Below, piece after piece: positions 61,501 through 63,888 of a stretch of 64,000 nt of DNA. A program made the translations under genes and the position numbers. The stretch is from contig OZ024907.1 of assembly GCA_964017125.1 (NCBI GenBank), forward strand, positions 26,226,476 through 26,290,475. The letters are read 5' to 3'. Every line of letters starts with the position of its first letter. Position 1 is the first letter of the stretch. This DNA is from Flabesymbios commensalis (lineage: Eukaryota; Annelida; Polychaeta; Terebellida; Flabelligeridae). The notes beneath the pieces are model-generated. The model did not search any database. It was not told the origin of the DNA and saw only the letters and a program-made list of their open reading frames with translations.

Positions 61501-62152
61501 TAAACATTTATTTAACCCTTTCAGACAGCTTTAGAATTTAACGTCTGAAGTCATTAATATTATTAAAATATTATTAGAGTTATCTATTTCATGAATAAAA
61601 CAGCAAAAGTTAAATTTCAATTAAATTTTAAAAACCGTCTTACAGAGTTTTATCACAATAAGAGATTACTGCTTGGAACTTCTTGTTTAGGTTACCAGTA
61701 ATTCTTTCATTGTGTTGGTTATAGTAATAAAAAAACATTTCTGTTTTACGAATTGACTTGAAAAATGCATTACCCTTTGTATGCATGAATTTGATAATTG
61801 CTGAGACTGTTGATTAGAACAGTTACTGATGTGGTACGCTGACACTGTTTGTTTGATCCATCATGCCCATTAAAATCAGTTTTGATGATTATGTAGGGCT
61901 CTATTGTCACAACAGTACGATAGATATTGTATGTCTGATATGATAGGTGATGTGAAAGCCCTCTATGAGAAAGCCACAGCCGCACCATTACCCTCTCCAC
62001 CCCCTACACCTCAGGCCAAGCGTACTAAAGCTGATTGGGAAAGAGATGAACGGGAGCTGGCTGAGGAATCTGAAGCTCGTCAAGATCTCCGTCAGCATAC
62101 TATTCCTCCTTATTTTGAGAGTGAATTTGGGAAGGCTTTCCTGCTATCTCAG
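10478..62152 (+). CDS. SPAG17: SPAG17/PF6 ciliary central-pair protein, 29 exons, C-terminus outside window
   Basis: SPAG17 (PF6 in Chlamydomonas) is a large scaffold of the C1a projection of the ciliary central pair and is needed for ciliary and sperm motility. Exons: 10478-10567, 18782-18922, 27570-27761, 28183-28345, 28947-29147, 29761-29945, 30379-30526, 30783-30982, 31548-31685, 31949-32225, 33719-33976, 34386-34472, 36473-36619, 39301-39485, 39688-39842, 40189-40379, 43095-43270, 43396-43554, 46194-46305, 46800-47147, 47940-48079, 49206-49326, 53806-53981, 54647-54773, 55045-55241, 58969-59113, 59632-60580, 60879-61108, 61947-62152. All junctions are GT-AG, phases agree, and the total is 5844 nt (1948 residues). 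Blocks shared with vertebrate SPAG17 as I recall it: [72 protein letters not shown] and IPPYFESEF. Vertebrate proteins are about 2200 residues, so roughly the last 300 residues lie to the right. Lys/Glu-rich linkers lie between conserved blocks. Confidence 0.93.
10795..10870. repeat. CACTCA/CAGTCA simple repeat
   Basis: Imperfect hexamer-type repeat of TCACAC and AGTCACAG in SPAG17 intron 1. Confidence 0.7.
10899..11014. mobile_element. 116-bp MITE with 19-bp inverted ends
   Basis: Ends AGTGGCTAATCGTACGGGA and the complement of AGTGGCTATTCGTACGGGA (one mismatch). The interior is unrelated to other repeats here. Lies in intron 1 just before the D1 element. Confidence 0.7.
11026..11865. mobile_element. 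TTAA-type element D1, interrupted by a fold-back element
   Basis: Starts TTAACCCTTACAGCACGGGG and closes near 11863 with CAGCGCTTTAAGGGATAA. The inner word GACTTTAGTCGTC is a short palindrome. Copy D2 at 20810 shares both the left part and the segment CATAACATAGG...ATTTATGATGATTT. In D1 these two parts are separated by the fold-back element at 11139-11669. Confidence 0.65.
11139..11669. mobile_element. Fold-back element inserted in D1
   Basis: About 530 bp that folds over most of its length: GCTGAGCGGCCGACCA at the left pairs with TGGTCGGCCGCTCAGC at the right. GGAGGATGGTCC, GGTATCCAGTCAGTCAATT and GTTAGACCATTTGACATGTA all recur as complements further in. AGACCC occurs on both flanks (about 11128 and 11736), a possible target-site duplication. 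No coding capacity. Confidence 0.7.
11866..12179. other. Intron 1 sequence before the LINE
   Basis: No gene or repeat family identified. Contains a GTCACAG-rich patch and GATGCCATGGCATGG. Confidence 0.35.
12226..13041 (+). CDS. LINE ORF1, nucleic-acid-binding protein
   Basis: Intact 271-codon frame. Residues about 71-117 form a heptad-rich coiled coil ([17 protein letters not shown]), followed by [12 protein letters not shown] and [10 protein letters not shown], the hallmarks of L1-type ORF1 proteins (trimerising coiled coil, then an RRM-like fold and C-terminal domain). Its family role is to bind LINE RNA and act as a chaperone in the ribonucleoprotein. Met13 is a plausible alternative start. 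Not a host gene. Confidence 0.85.
   Translation: MNLRILIPRHFAMKEDDKMAAKRDNAEMTASPNSLSPPTSRIRCSDDFAGEFLSALGDPRVVQSLTNILLQPLLDRLDEREKEVTKLKTEVVHLQTQVSDFQKQITKLQIADDEHEQYSRRNSVRLWIKDDEEKKEEDTDAIVLNIAQKAGVKLQANDIDRSHRVGKPNQGKARPIICKFTSYSTRDRLYQARKKLVGCFVSEDLTQTRSKLLYLARQERNAGRFKHTWSRDGRIQIRLMNNTVHTVVCHTDLEQLIKSTPLTEKTPEPDH
13141..13795 (+). repeat. Diverged direct duplication in the LINE inter-ORF spacer
   Basis: The segment from about 13145 (CCTCATCAGGTCATGTC, GCTGTCAACC, ATTATATATGTATAGG, TGTCACATGCATG) recurs from about 13540 (CCCCATCAGGTCACGTC, GCTGTCAACC, ATTATATATGTATGG, TGACACATGC). Both end near TAGTGCT(C/A)(C/T)TATGT...ATATCACC. It is a partly decayed tandem duplication of about 400 bp. 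Confidence 0.6.
14143..17444 (+). pseudogene. LINE ORF2, endonuclease-reverse transcriptase, two frameshifts
   Basis: The first 771 codons are open: hydrophobic N-terminus, [12 protein letters not shown] endonuclease ([43 protein letters not shown]), then RT ([57 protein letters not shown], catalytic FADDTSL). The frame is lost at an (AT)n run at 16448-16457 (DLERI to [12 protein letters not shown]) and again near 16815, where one extra T in the TGTTCAGCGG stretch breaks KCQRRAA. The C-terminal part ([18 protein letters not shown]) reaches a [18 protein letters not shown] zinc-knuckle-like segment and stops at 17444. Function known for the family: target-primed reverse transcription. Confidence 0.9.
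14311..14337 (+). other. 2A-like motif at the ORF2 N-terminus
   Basis: Residues 57-65 are GDIHPHPGP directly after a hydrophobic stretch. 2A-like peptides of the form DxExNPGP are described at this position in other CR1-group LINEs. Here Glu and Asn are both His, so ribosome skipping is probably weak or lost. Confidence 0.55.
17445..17779 (+). other. LINE 3' UTR and poly(A) tail
   Basis: T-rich 3' UTR, AATAAA at about 17748, then a run of 16 A ending at 17779. Confidence 0.75.
17780..18781. other. Rest of SPAG17 intron 1
   Basis: No gene. A TTAGGGT-containing patch at 18565-18640 (GGGTCGACACC, GGGTTACCGTAAACAAACAA) next to a T run may be the end of a small unrecognised repeat. Confidence 0.35.
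18782..18922 (+). CDS. SPAG17: SPAG17 exon 2
   Basis: Residues 31-77. Acceptor TTTTGTTTTAG, donor CAG|GTAGGC, phase 0 to 0. Contains [17 protein letters not shown], the most conserved N-terminal block of the family. Confidence 0.92.
19499..20752. mobile_element. Tigger/pogo-like non-autonomous element
   Basis: TA target duplication (19497-19498, 20753-20754). Ends CAGTACTACC and GGGGAGCACTG, then matching inner words TAATGCCAAC...GGCGGGG (left) and GGCGGGGTTGGCATTATA (right, twice). CAGT-tipped ends with ACCTCGATTTAA are typical of pogo/Tigger transposons. About 1.25 kb without transposase; a decayed CCAGCAAACA-family fragment sits near 20090. Confidence 0.65.
20810..21135. mobile_element. 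TTAA-type element D2, interrupted by a palindrome
   Basis: TTAACCCTCACAGCGCGGGG start and GACGACTAAAGGATATCCCC core. Its middle is interrupted at 20944-21063 by a palindromic element, and its right end runs straight into B2. Matches D1 on both sides of the interruption. Confidence 0.65.
20944..21063. mobile_element. 120-bp near-perfect palindromic MITE
   Basis: Arms of about 57 bp: CGTATTCTCGTACAAATTAC, GATATATCGTAGGCTT and GATTGGTCG recur as complements after a short centre (GATTGACATC). Tips CAGG and CCTG. Absent from the corresponding place in D1. Confidence 0.8.
21138..21378. mobile_element. TTAA-type hairpin MITE, copy B2
   Basis: CCCTTTAACCGCC at the left and GGCGGTTAAAGGGTTAA at the right. 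The central hairpin at 21164-21227 uses CACCCACTTGAAGTTGTG. Arms less perfect than in B6 or B7. Confidence 0.75.
21496..23228. mobile_element. 1.7-kb TIR element packed with TACGTTAC boxes
   Basis: Inverted ends TGGGCAAAGCCCGCCACTTC and its complement (about 24 bp, perfect), each flanked by TA. The tip itself contains the palindrome GGGCAAAGCCC. Inside are about a dozen copies of AATACGTTAC or GTAACGTATT in both orientations (e.g. 21877, 22075, 22231-22320, 22466, 22647, 23021). No transposase frame. Confidence 0.8.
23255..23358. mobile_element. Hairpin MITE fragment B3
   Basis: Arms CTACCCACTAGAAGTTGTGG / TTAACTTCAAGTGGGTA with inner GTCGCGGCAGTGAG, closing with CGCTTTAAGGGTTAA. The left end is lost next to the preceding TIR element. 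Confidence 0.65.
23653..23893. mobile_element. Hairpin MITE of the second type, copy C1
   Basis: Left end TAACGCTTGTGCTGCT, right end AACAAGTGTTAA. Hairpin at 23688-23746 with arms TTTTTCATTCATTTGAAGCT and its near-complement, loop TTGCTAACACTA. Same architecture as the B copies but with different arm letters. Confidence 0.7.
23959..26408 (+). mobile_element. Hairpin-headed repeat family A, copy A1
   Basis: Begins AGCTCCCGCCGTCACCGTAG, a nested hairpin (AGCTCCC...GGGAGCT around TCACC-GTA-GGTGA). A unique head of about 580 bp contains a repeated GTTGGGCC stretch. Eleven internal units of 142-154 bp follow, each with ATGGCCGCCTATCGGCCAT. The tail ends GCGGGAGCTCC then GACTTATGTAGTC. The 61-codon frame in the head is shared by copies but resembles no protein and is probably not coding. 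Confidence 0.8.
26409..27412 (+). mobile_element. Family A, partial copy A2, joined to A1
   Basis: Starts inside the head (CAATACGCAAGGTCGC) exactly where A1 ends, has only a few internal units, and stops before the final about 110 bp. It looks like a truncated tandem copy. Confidence 0.75.
27570..27761 (+). CDS. SPAG17: SPAG17 exon 3
   Basis: Residues 78-141 ([11 protein letters not shown] to RRREAEKK), phase 0 to 0. Acceptor CTATTTCAG, donor AAA|GTATGA. Matches LPLIGKLLKFQLL-type vertebrate sequence as [13 protein letters not shown]. The preceding transposon copy ends only about 160 bases upstream. Confidence 0.92.
27787..27895. mobile_element. TTAA-type element fragment D3
   Basis: TTAACCCTACAGAGCGTAGA, then AGAATCTGACGTCTGTAGAC and its complement GTCTAAAGTCAATCCCCGCA. 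Left portion of the D family only. Starts 25 bases after exon 3. Confidence 0.6.
28183..28345 (+). CDS. SPAG17: SPAG17 exon 4
   Basis: Lys-rich linker ([16 protein letters not shown]) ending [15 protein letters not shown], phase 0 to 1. Acceptor TTCTTTAAG, donor TTG|GTAAGA. The split Asp codon joins to DEPDDG of exon 5. Confidence 0.9.
28947..29147 (+). CDS. SPAG17: SPAG17 exon 5
   Basis: Begins [17 protein letters not shown], matching vertebrate DDEPDDGAQHYIIVVG. Acceptor TTTTCTTACAG, donor CTTG|GTATGC, phase 1 to 1. Acidic C-terminal part. Confidence 0.92.
29761..29945 (+). CDS. SPAG17: SPAG17 exon 6
   Basis: [20 protein letters not shown] onward (helical, charged) to LEDAEKK. Acceptor TTCTTTACAG, donor AAG|GTCTTT, phase 1 to 0. 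Confidence 0.88.
30155..30330. repeat. Minisatellite before SPAG17 exon 7
   Basis: Imperfect repeats of about 25-35 bp built on GATGACCTCTAAGTACTCCT. Ends about 50 bases before the exon 7 acceptor. Confidence 0.75.
30379..30526 (+). CDS. SPAG17: SPAG17 exon 7
   Basis: [20 protein letters not shown] matches vertebrate LGTDIFENIACLMYDILD. Acceptor TGTGTTACAG, donor TAG|GTATGG, phase 0 to 1. A minisatellite ends about 50 bases upstream. Confidence 0.9.
30783..30982 (+). CDS. SPAG17: SPAG17 exon 8
   Basis: Low-complexity Ser/Pro stretch, then [13 protein letters not shown] and [12 protein letters not shown] (vertebrate SVPLILHCMLEQ). Acceptor ATACTTCAG, donor CAG|GTAATT, phase 1 to 0. Confidence 0.92.
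31548..31685 (+). CDS. SPAG17: SPAG17 exon 9
   Basis: [11 protein letters not shown] to LALSDNEIE, phase 0 to 0. The donor GAG|GTTCGA is weak, but it is the one that keeps frame and matches the vertebrate spacing before INYHDD. A later stronger-looking GTGTCA (after GCAG) would be in the wrong phase. Confidence 0.75.
31949..32225 (+). CDS. SPAG17: SPAG17 exon 10
   Basis: [23 protein letters not shown] (vertebrate LLLNYHDA) and [14 protein letters not shown]. Acceptor ATATTTCAG, donor CAG|GTAGTT, phase 0 to 1. Confidence 0.92.
32396..32550. mobile_element. 155-bp TTAA-flanked MITE
   Basis: TTAACCCTTTAAGCCC at the left and GGCTTGAAAGGGTTAA at the right, TTAA on both sides. The core contains GATGCATTAAAGCATC, a small palindrome. 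In intron 10. Confidence 0.65.
32925..33008. mobile_element. Hairpin MITE fragment B5
   Basis: Right part only: AGCTTGAAGTGGGTGAACAT and AGGGTTAA. Degenerate. Confidence 0.45.
33122..33262. mobile_element. TTAA-type element fragment D4, reversed
   Basis: GTGCGAGGACCATC pairs with GATGGTCCCCGCACTG, and ATACCTATGTTATG matches the complement of CATAACATAGGTAT in D1. Lies in the opposite orientation to D1-D3. Confidence 0.5.
33540..33638. mobile_element. Hairpin MITE B6, near-perfect hairpin
   Basis: Hairpin 33544-33605: arms of 24 bases (ATTTTCAGTCACTTGAAGTT plus GTGT and complement) are fully paired, then one G-G mismatch and an inner TCGC-GGTA-GCGA. Right end GCTTTAAGGGTTAA. Confidence 0.8.
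33637..33700. mobile_element. C-type MITE relic beside exon 11
   Basis: GCAGCTTCAAATGAATGAGC is one C-type arm, followed by AATTCAGCATGGCAAGAGTTAA, the C-type right end in decayed form. Ends about 20 bases before the exon 11 acceptor. Confidence 0.5.
33719..33976 (+). CDS. SPAG17: SPAG17 exon 11
   Basis: [16 protein letters not shown] and [11 protein letters not shown] (vertebrate NIPWDNP). Acceptor TAATTTTGCAG, donor CAG|GTACTT, phase 1 to 1. A relic of a TTAA-type hairpin MITE lies directly before the acceptor. Confidence 0.92.
34386..34472 (+). CDS. SPAG17: SPAG17 exon 12 (short)
   Basis: [17 protein letters not shown] then a basic [12 protein letters not shown]. Acceptor TGATCACAG, donor AGGG|GTAAAA, phase 1 to 1. 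Weakly conserved, supported mainly by phase and splice sites. Confidence 0.72.
35746..35987. mobile_element. TA-flanked MITE with internal duplication and G-run
   Basis: Ends CCGTATTTATTCTAAT and ATTAGAATAAATACAG, flanked by TA. Contains two perfect 58-bp tandem copies (35813-35928) and a run of 16 G at 35933-35948. Confidence 0.75.
36273..36375. mobile_element. Hairpin MITE copy C2
   Basis: Starts TTAACACTTGTCTTCCT. Hairpin TATTTTCCATGCATTTGAAA / CAGCTTCAAATGAATGAAAA around TTGCTAATGAA. The right end is lost before exon 13. Confidence 0.6.
36473..36619 (+). CDS. SPAG17: SPAG17 exon 13
   Basis: Ser/Pro/Lys-rich linker ([20 protein letters not shown] to GSRKSTS). Acceptor TAACTTTCAG, donor TCAG|GTAAAC, phase 1 to 1. 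Not conserved in sequence but splice-compatible on both sides. Confidence 0.75.
37022..37256. mobile_element. TTAA-flanked hairpin MITE, copy B7
   Basis: 235 bp, TTAA on both sides. Hairpin at 37055-37115: arms ATTTTCACTCACTTGAAGTT plus GTG, fully paired, with inner TCGC-TAGC-GCGA. Right end CGCTTTAAGGGTTAA. Confidence 0.8.
37779..37870. mobile_element. TTAA-type MITE fragment
   Basis: TTAACCCTTTAACTGCTGGT followed by GTATAGTCGTC. Another member of the TTAA group; right end not found. Confidence 0.45.
38515..38765. mobile_element. CCAGCAAACA-family fragment E3
   Basis: CCTGCAAACACAAGACATTC and TTGTTGGGCCACCGTC match E1 pieces. Diverged, with an inserted middle. Confidence 0.5.
39301..39485 (+). 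CDS. SPAG17: SPAG17 exon 14
   Basis: [15 protein letters not shown] to [18 protein letters not shown] (vertebrate SLMDWSFTEYFKPKVLLQ). Acceptor TGTGCATGCAG, donor CAG|GTACTT, phase 1 to 0. Confidence 0.9.
39688..39842 (+). CDS. SPAG17: SPAG17 exon 15
   Basis: [20 protein letters not shown] and [10 protein letters not shown] (vertebrate SYYHTQDNSLLLVFHNPM, LHSNVGFR). Acceptor TTCACTACAG, donor TTTAG|GTAGGT, phase 0 to 2. Confidence 0.93.
39857..39960. mobile_element. CCAGCAAACA-related palindrome E4
   Basis: ACCCACTAAGCATTTGTATA and its near-complement at the right (TATAAATGTTTTGTGTTTAC) flank CACAATGTTGGACAAACGTC and GCTGGGCCGCC. Starts about 15 bases after exon 15. Confidence 0.55.
40189..40379 (+). 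CDS. SPAG17: SPAG17 exon 16
   Basis: [20 protein letters not shown], then a coiled Lys/Glu stretch and [13 protein letters not shown]. Acceptor GTGTCTTCAG, donor CCAG|GTATGT, phase 2 to 1. Confidence 0.92.
40470..40712. mobile_element. TTAA-flanked hairpin MITE, copy B8
   Basis: 243 bp, TTAA both sides, ends CCCTTTAACCGTC and CGGCGGTTGAAGGG. Hairpin at 40502-40565 with CACCCACTTGAAGTTGTG / CACAACTTCAAATGAGTG and inner TCGC-TGAC-GCAA. Confidence 0.8.
41223..42900. mobile_element. 1.68-kb TIR element with GGTTGTCC boxes (hAT-like?)
   Basis: Inverted ends AGGGTTCGTAATA and TATTACGAACCCT, flanked by a perfect 7-bp duplication GACTACC (41216-41222, 42901-42907). Near both ends GGTTGTCCG or CGGACAACC recurs in both orientations. 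No transposase frame. The class is uncertain because hAT elements normally duplicate 8 bp. Confidence 0.8.
43095..43270 (+). CDS. SPAG17: SPAG17 exon 17
   Basis: [17 protein letters not shown] then [19 protein letters not shown] (vertebrate [18 protein letters not shown]). Acceptor TTTCTTTCAG, donor AAG|GTAAAC, phase 1 to 0. Confidence 0.93.
43396..43554 (+). CDS. SPAG17: SPAG17 exon 18
   Basis: Charged linker [20 protein letters not shown] to EEQFWP, phase 0 to 0. Acceptor TGTACCAG, donor CCA|GTATGT. Confidence 0.85.
43785..43925. mobile_element. C-type MITE remnant beside A3
   Basis: GTGCTGTTGAATTGGTTTGT and AATTTCCAGCTTGAAATGAT are C-type words. One arm is largely lost, and family A copy A3 begins within its right half. 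Confidence 0.5.
43926..46076 (+). mobile_element. Family A, copy A3
   Basis: Complete at both ends (nested hairpin head; tail GGAGCGGGAGCTCC and GACTTATGTAGTC). It has nine internal units, against eleven in A1 and twelve in A4, and only one GTTGGGCC in the head. Fills most of intron 18. Confidence 0.82.
46194..46305 (+). CDS. SPAG17: SPAG17 exon 19
   Basis: [15 protein letters not shown] and [17 protein letters not shown] match vertebrate FHGYNMGN and YPSDGGQIEVEKTMFEKG. Acceptor GTTAAAG is unusual (purine-rich) but gives the right frame and the conserved FxGYxxGN start. Donor CAAG|GTTTGT, phase 0 to 1. Confidence 0.8.
46800..47147 (+). CDS. SPAG17: SPAG17 exon 20
   Basis: [20 protein letters not shown], acidic linker, then [19 protein letters not shown] (vertebrate KFGSFSATLENGICLSIS). 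Acceptor TCTATTAG, donor GATG|GTAATT, phase 1 to 1. Confidence 0.93.
47940..48079 (+). CDS. SPAG17: SPAG17 exon 21
   Basis: [20 protein letters not shown] and Lys-rich [13 protein letters not shown]. Acceptor ATGTTGTAG, donor GTT|GTAAGT, phase 1 to 0. Confidence 0.87.
48222..49142. mobile_element. 920-bp TIR element carrying a LINE fragment
   Basis: Ends TACCGTAATTACCGGACGAT and ATATCGTCCAGCAAGTACGGTA complement; GATATCG and GCGCGG words lie near both ends. Contains a minus-strand LINE ORF2 fragment at 48569-48677 and a CCAGCAAACA-family fragment at 48908-48975. Confidence 0.65.
48569..48677 (-). pseudogene. LINE ORF2 C-terminal fragment
   Basis: The minus strand reads [20 protein letters not shown] followed by [16 protein letters not shown], the standard region after the reverse transcriptase of CR1/L2/Jockey-type LINEs (SFFPRTIRDWNSLP). 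Open over 36 codons, nothing else of the LINE nearby. Confidence 0.8.
49206..49326 (+). CDS. SPAG17: SPAG17 exon 22
   Basis: [18 protein letters not shown] then [17 protein letters not shown] (vertebrate FQSLNVSCPSGLLLTF). Acceptor TTTTAG, donor GTCG|GTAAGA, phase 0 to 1. A 920-bp transposon ends 63 bases upstream. Confidence 0.9.
49623..53629. mobile_element. 4-kb Tigger/pogo-like element with TAACACGA boxes
   Basis: TA duplications at 49621-49622 and 53630-53631. Ends CAGTAGTTATTCGTTATAAC and complement of CAGTAATTATCTGTTATAGC, then repeated TAACACGA / TCGTGTTA words (49640-49700, 51905, and a cluster at 52980-53200 and 53560-53620). At 52980-53215 a TTCGTGTTATAATATTT...TAACACGATATAAAACA unit repeats about four times. 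No transposase frame; two CCAGCAAACA-type fragments lie inside (50260, 50690). Fills almost all of intron 22. Confidence 0.72.
53806..53981 (+). CDS. SPAG17: SPAG17 exon 23
   Basis: [32 protein letters not shown] (vertebrate MVRQSYPQ, ASRVITSQGTVVKYMLDGS). Acceptor GTGGTTAG, donor CAG|GTAAGC, phase 1 to 0. Confidence 0.93.
54647..54773 (+). CDS. SPAG17: SPAG17 exon 24
   Basis: [16 protein letters not shown] (vertebrate ILFADGAVSRSPN), then a polar linker. Acceptor TTTGACAG, donor AAAT|GTATGT, phase 0 to 1. Confidence 0.9.
55045..55241 (+). CDS. SPAG17: SPAG17 exon 25
   Basis: Basic linker, then [20 protein letters not shown] (vertebrate IGTWFTTTPEGNRIGTK) and DPMTGQ. Acceptor TCTGTTACAG, donor CAG|GTACGC, phase 1 to 0. 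Confidence 0.92.
55658..58319 (+). mobile_element. Family A, copy A4
   Basis: Longest copy: head with four GTTGGGCC units, twelve internal units, and a tail in which a 68-bp stretch (TTCTTAGACCTAGTTGTC region, 58110-58240) is doubled. Very like A1 in the head. Lies in intron 25. Confidence 0.82.
58326..58512. mobile_element. Hairpin MITE B9, loop missing
   Basis: AATTTTCACCCACTTGAAGT and its complement are separated by only two or three bases (58326-58372). The rest matches B1 (TTTGCAAATC, GATGTTTAGACACA, AATAGTCGTGATCAGCAGGA). The left TTAA end is replaced by the end of A4. Confidence 0.65.
58969..59113 (+). CDS. SPAG17: SPAG17 exon 26
   Basis: [20 protein letters not shown] and ADGTRITT (vertebrate [28 protein letters not shown]). 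Acceptor ATTTTTTCAG, donor ACTG|GTAAGA, phase 0 to 1. Confidence 0.93.
59632..60580 (+). CDS. SPAG17: SPAG17 exon 27 (949 nt, longest)
   Basis: Codes about 316 residues with several short beta-rich repeats: [65 protein letters not shown] and [13 protein letters not shown], each with a clear vertebrate counterpart. The xDGS/xDGT pattern recurs from exons 23-26, which suggests one extended beta-repeat module. Acceptor TTTTATCAG, donor ACAAG|GTAATT, phase 1 to 2. Confidence 0.95.
60879..61108 (+). CDS. SPAG17: SPAG17 exon 28
   Basis: [20 protein letters not shown] and [14 protein letters not shown] (vertebrate VSLKDYINYILKKEDEL, DSRTEEERGNAADL). Acceptor TTTGTCAG, donor GATG|GTAATA, phase 2 to 1. 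Confidence 0.92.
61947..62152 (+). CDS. SPAG17: SPAG17 exon 29 (last in window)
   Basis: [16 protein letters not shown], Pro-rich stretch, [17 protein letters not shown] and [19 protein letters not shown] (vertebrate NRIIPPFFKSEL). Donor CAG|GTTTGT is clear. The acceptor (GATATGATAG at 61946) is chosen by phase and is less certain; AAAG at 61959 would also keep frame. Confidence 0.87.
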
Positions 62153-63615
62153 GTTTGTATCATATTACATTTAGAATGTATGAAAAAAAATTACCTCCTT
62201 CTTTGCTGTAGAAAAGTGACAGTATTTGCTGACAAAAATGTCTTACGTTACATGTTATCTGTTAAACATATTCAAGTTCTGTTTCATTAGATCTGGCCTG
62301 ACTTTGGAAAGGAGGGAAGTTTGGTAGGTCTAGCAGTGTTGCCTTCGTCTGTATGCATGTAACCTTTGATGCACAACAAGCACCCCTGCAAACATGAACC
62401 AAAGTATACTGTTTGCTGACTGTTGAACCAATGTGTCAGACATTGGCACAACAAATAGACAACACTTGCCTTATGTATCATATTTGCTGGGCCAGTCATT
62501 GGGTCTCACTCGAAAAATGACTAGTATAGTATATTAGTATGCAGGCATTTATAATGATTTGCATGATATTGTATTTTTTAAATTGTCTATGTATCTTTGA
62601 TTTGCAAGTTAGTAGGCTATTTATCGTATACTGTCCTTTCGCAGCCAAAATGTGATATCTGTCCCTAATTTAAAAGGCAGATAGAACACTTTAGATGTGA
62701 TGGGAAGATATTTATATGTGAATGTTAGATATGCATGATGATGCACATAACACAGTGTCGTACTCGTGCACAATTTTGTTATAAATACTGTCCTATGGTA
62801 CTGGAAGACCCCATCTGTGTATGCAATAAATGAGGAATACTAAAAAAATGCCTCTTTTGAACATCAGTATGGGAAAGATTTTTCTGTTATACCCAGTAAA
62901 TAAAGTATATAATGATGAATGGCATGTGTTCAATCTATTTGAAATCAGTATTGAAAGGTTTTAAACATCCTAATCTTAGTGTTACATTTCAAAGTTGAAT
63001 TTGTAACTTTTTTTGAAGTGTTATCCCCAACACAATCTAAAACTTCAAGTGGCTAAGATGTTTTTGAAGTGTTTTTTTCTTTACATAAATGTCTAATTTT
63101 CACCAATCTGCAAAAATCAGTTGCATTGCAAATTTTTCAGAAAAGTAGGTAAAAAGCAATTGAAATAAATGGATGATTTCTGCGGTTAGGAATTATGGTT
63201 ATTCAAAGCAACGTTATGAAATTGTAAATAACAATTGTCTTTTTATGCTTTTAACGTTTTAAAAATAAAATGCAGAAAACTAGAATAAACCACCAAGAAG
63301 ATATATTTTATAAAACAAAATCGCATTGTTACATGAAGATCAAAATGTATCATTTTTTTTGATATTTTGTATGATTTTTGGCATTTCTATAAGTGAGAGG
63401 AATGTGCTATGCGACTGATTACATGTAGATGAGTCATTTTTTATTTTGTAAGCTAGGTCATATTTCAATGTCCTAGCAAACTTTTCAATATAATAACATG
63501 GCTACAGATTCAATTGGTACAGTAAATGTGTTTTTTTTGCATGGCACATTAAATTAATATTTTCCATACAAATTGTCATACTCTTCTTCTATACTCTAAC
63601 AACACTTCCTTAATA
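62153..63615. other. Last partial intron of SPAG17 in the window
   Basis: No exon found. A decayed CCAGCAAACA-family copy lies at 62378-62495 (CCCCTGCAAACATGAACC to ATATTTGCTGGGCC); otherwise AT-rich sequence. Confidence 0.5.
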
Positions 63616-63863
63616 TTAACGCTTGTCCTGCTGAATTGCTTCAATTGGATTTTTCGCATTCGAAGCTGGAGTTGCTAACGCAATTTCCAGCTTCAAATGA
63701 CGAAAAATATTACTATTTATGAAAAAAATACATGTCTAAAATTAAATTATTGGATCAACTAATCATCTACTAAAAACTATTTTATCAAAATTAAGTGATA
63801 TTTTTATTGATCTAAAACATCCTTAACCCCGTATATATCCGGGCATAGCAGGACAAGGGTTAA
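63616..63863. mobile_element. TTAA-flanked hairpin MITE, copy C5
   Basis: 248 bp with TTAA on both sides. Ends CGCTTGTCCTGCT and AGCAGGACAAGGG. Hairpin GCATTCGAAGCTGGAGTTG / CAATTTCCAGCTTCAAATG. The best-preserved C copy. Confidence 0.78.
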
Positions 63864-63888
63864 TAGGGACATGTATATCTGCCTTTAT

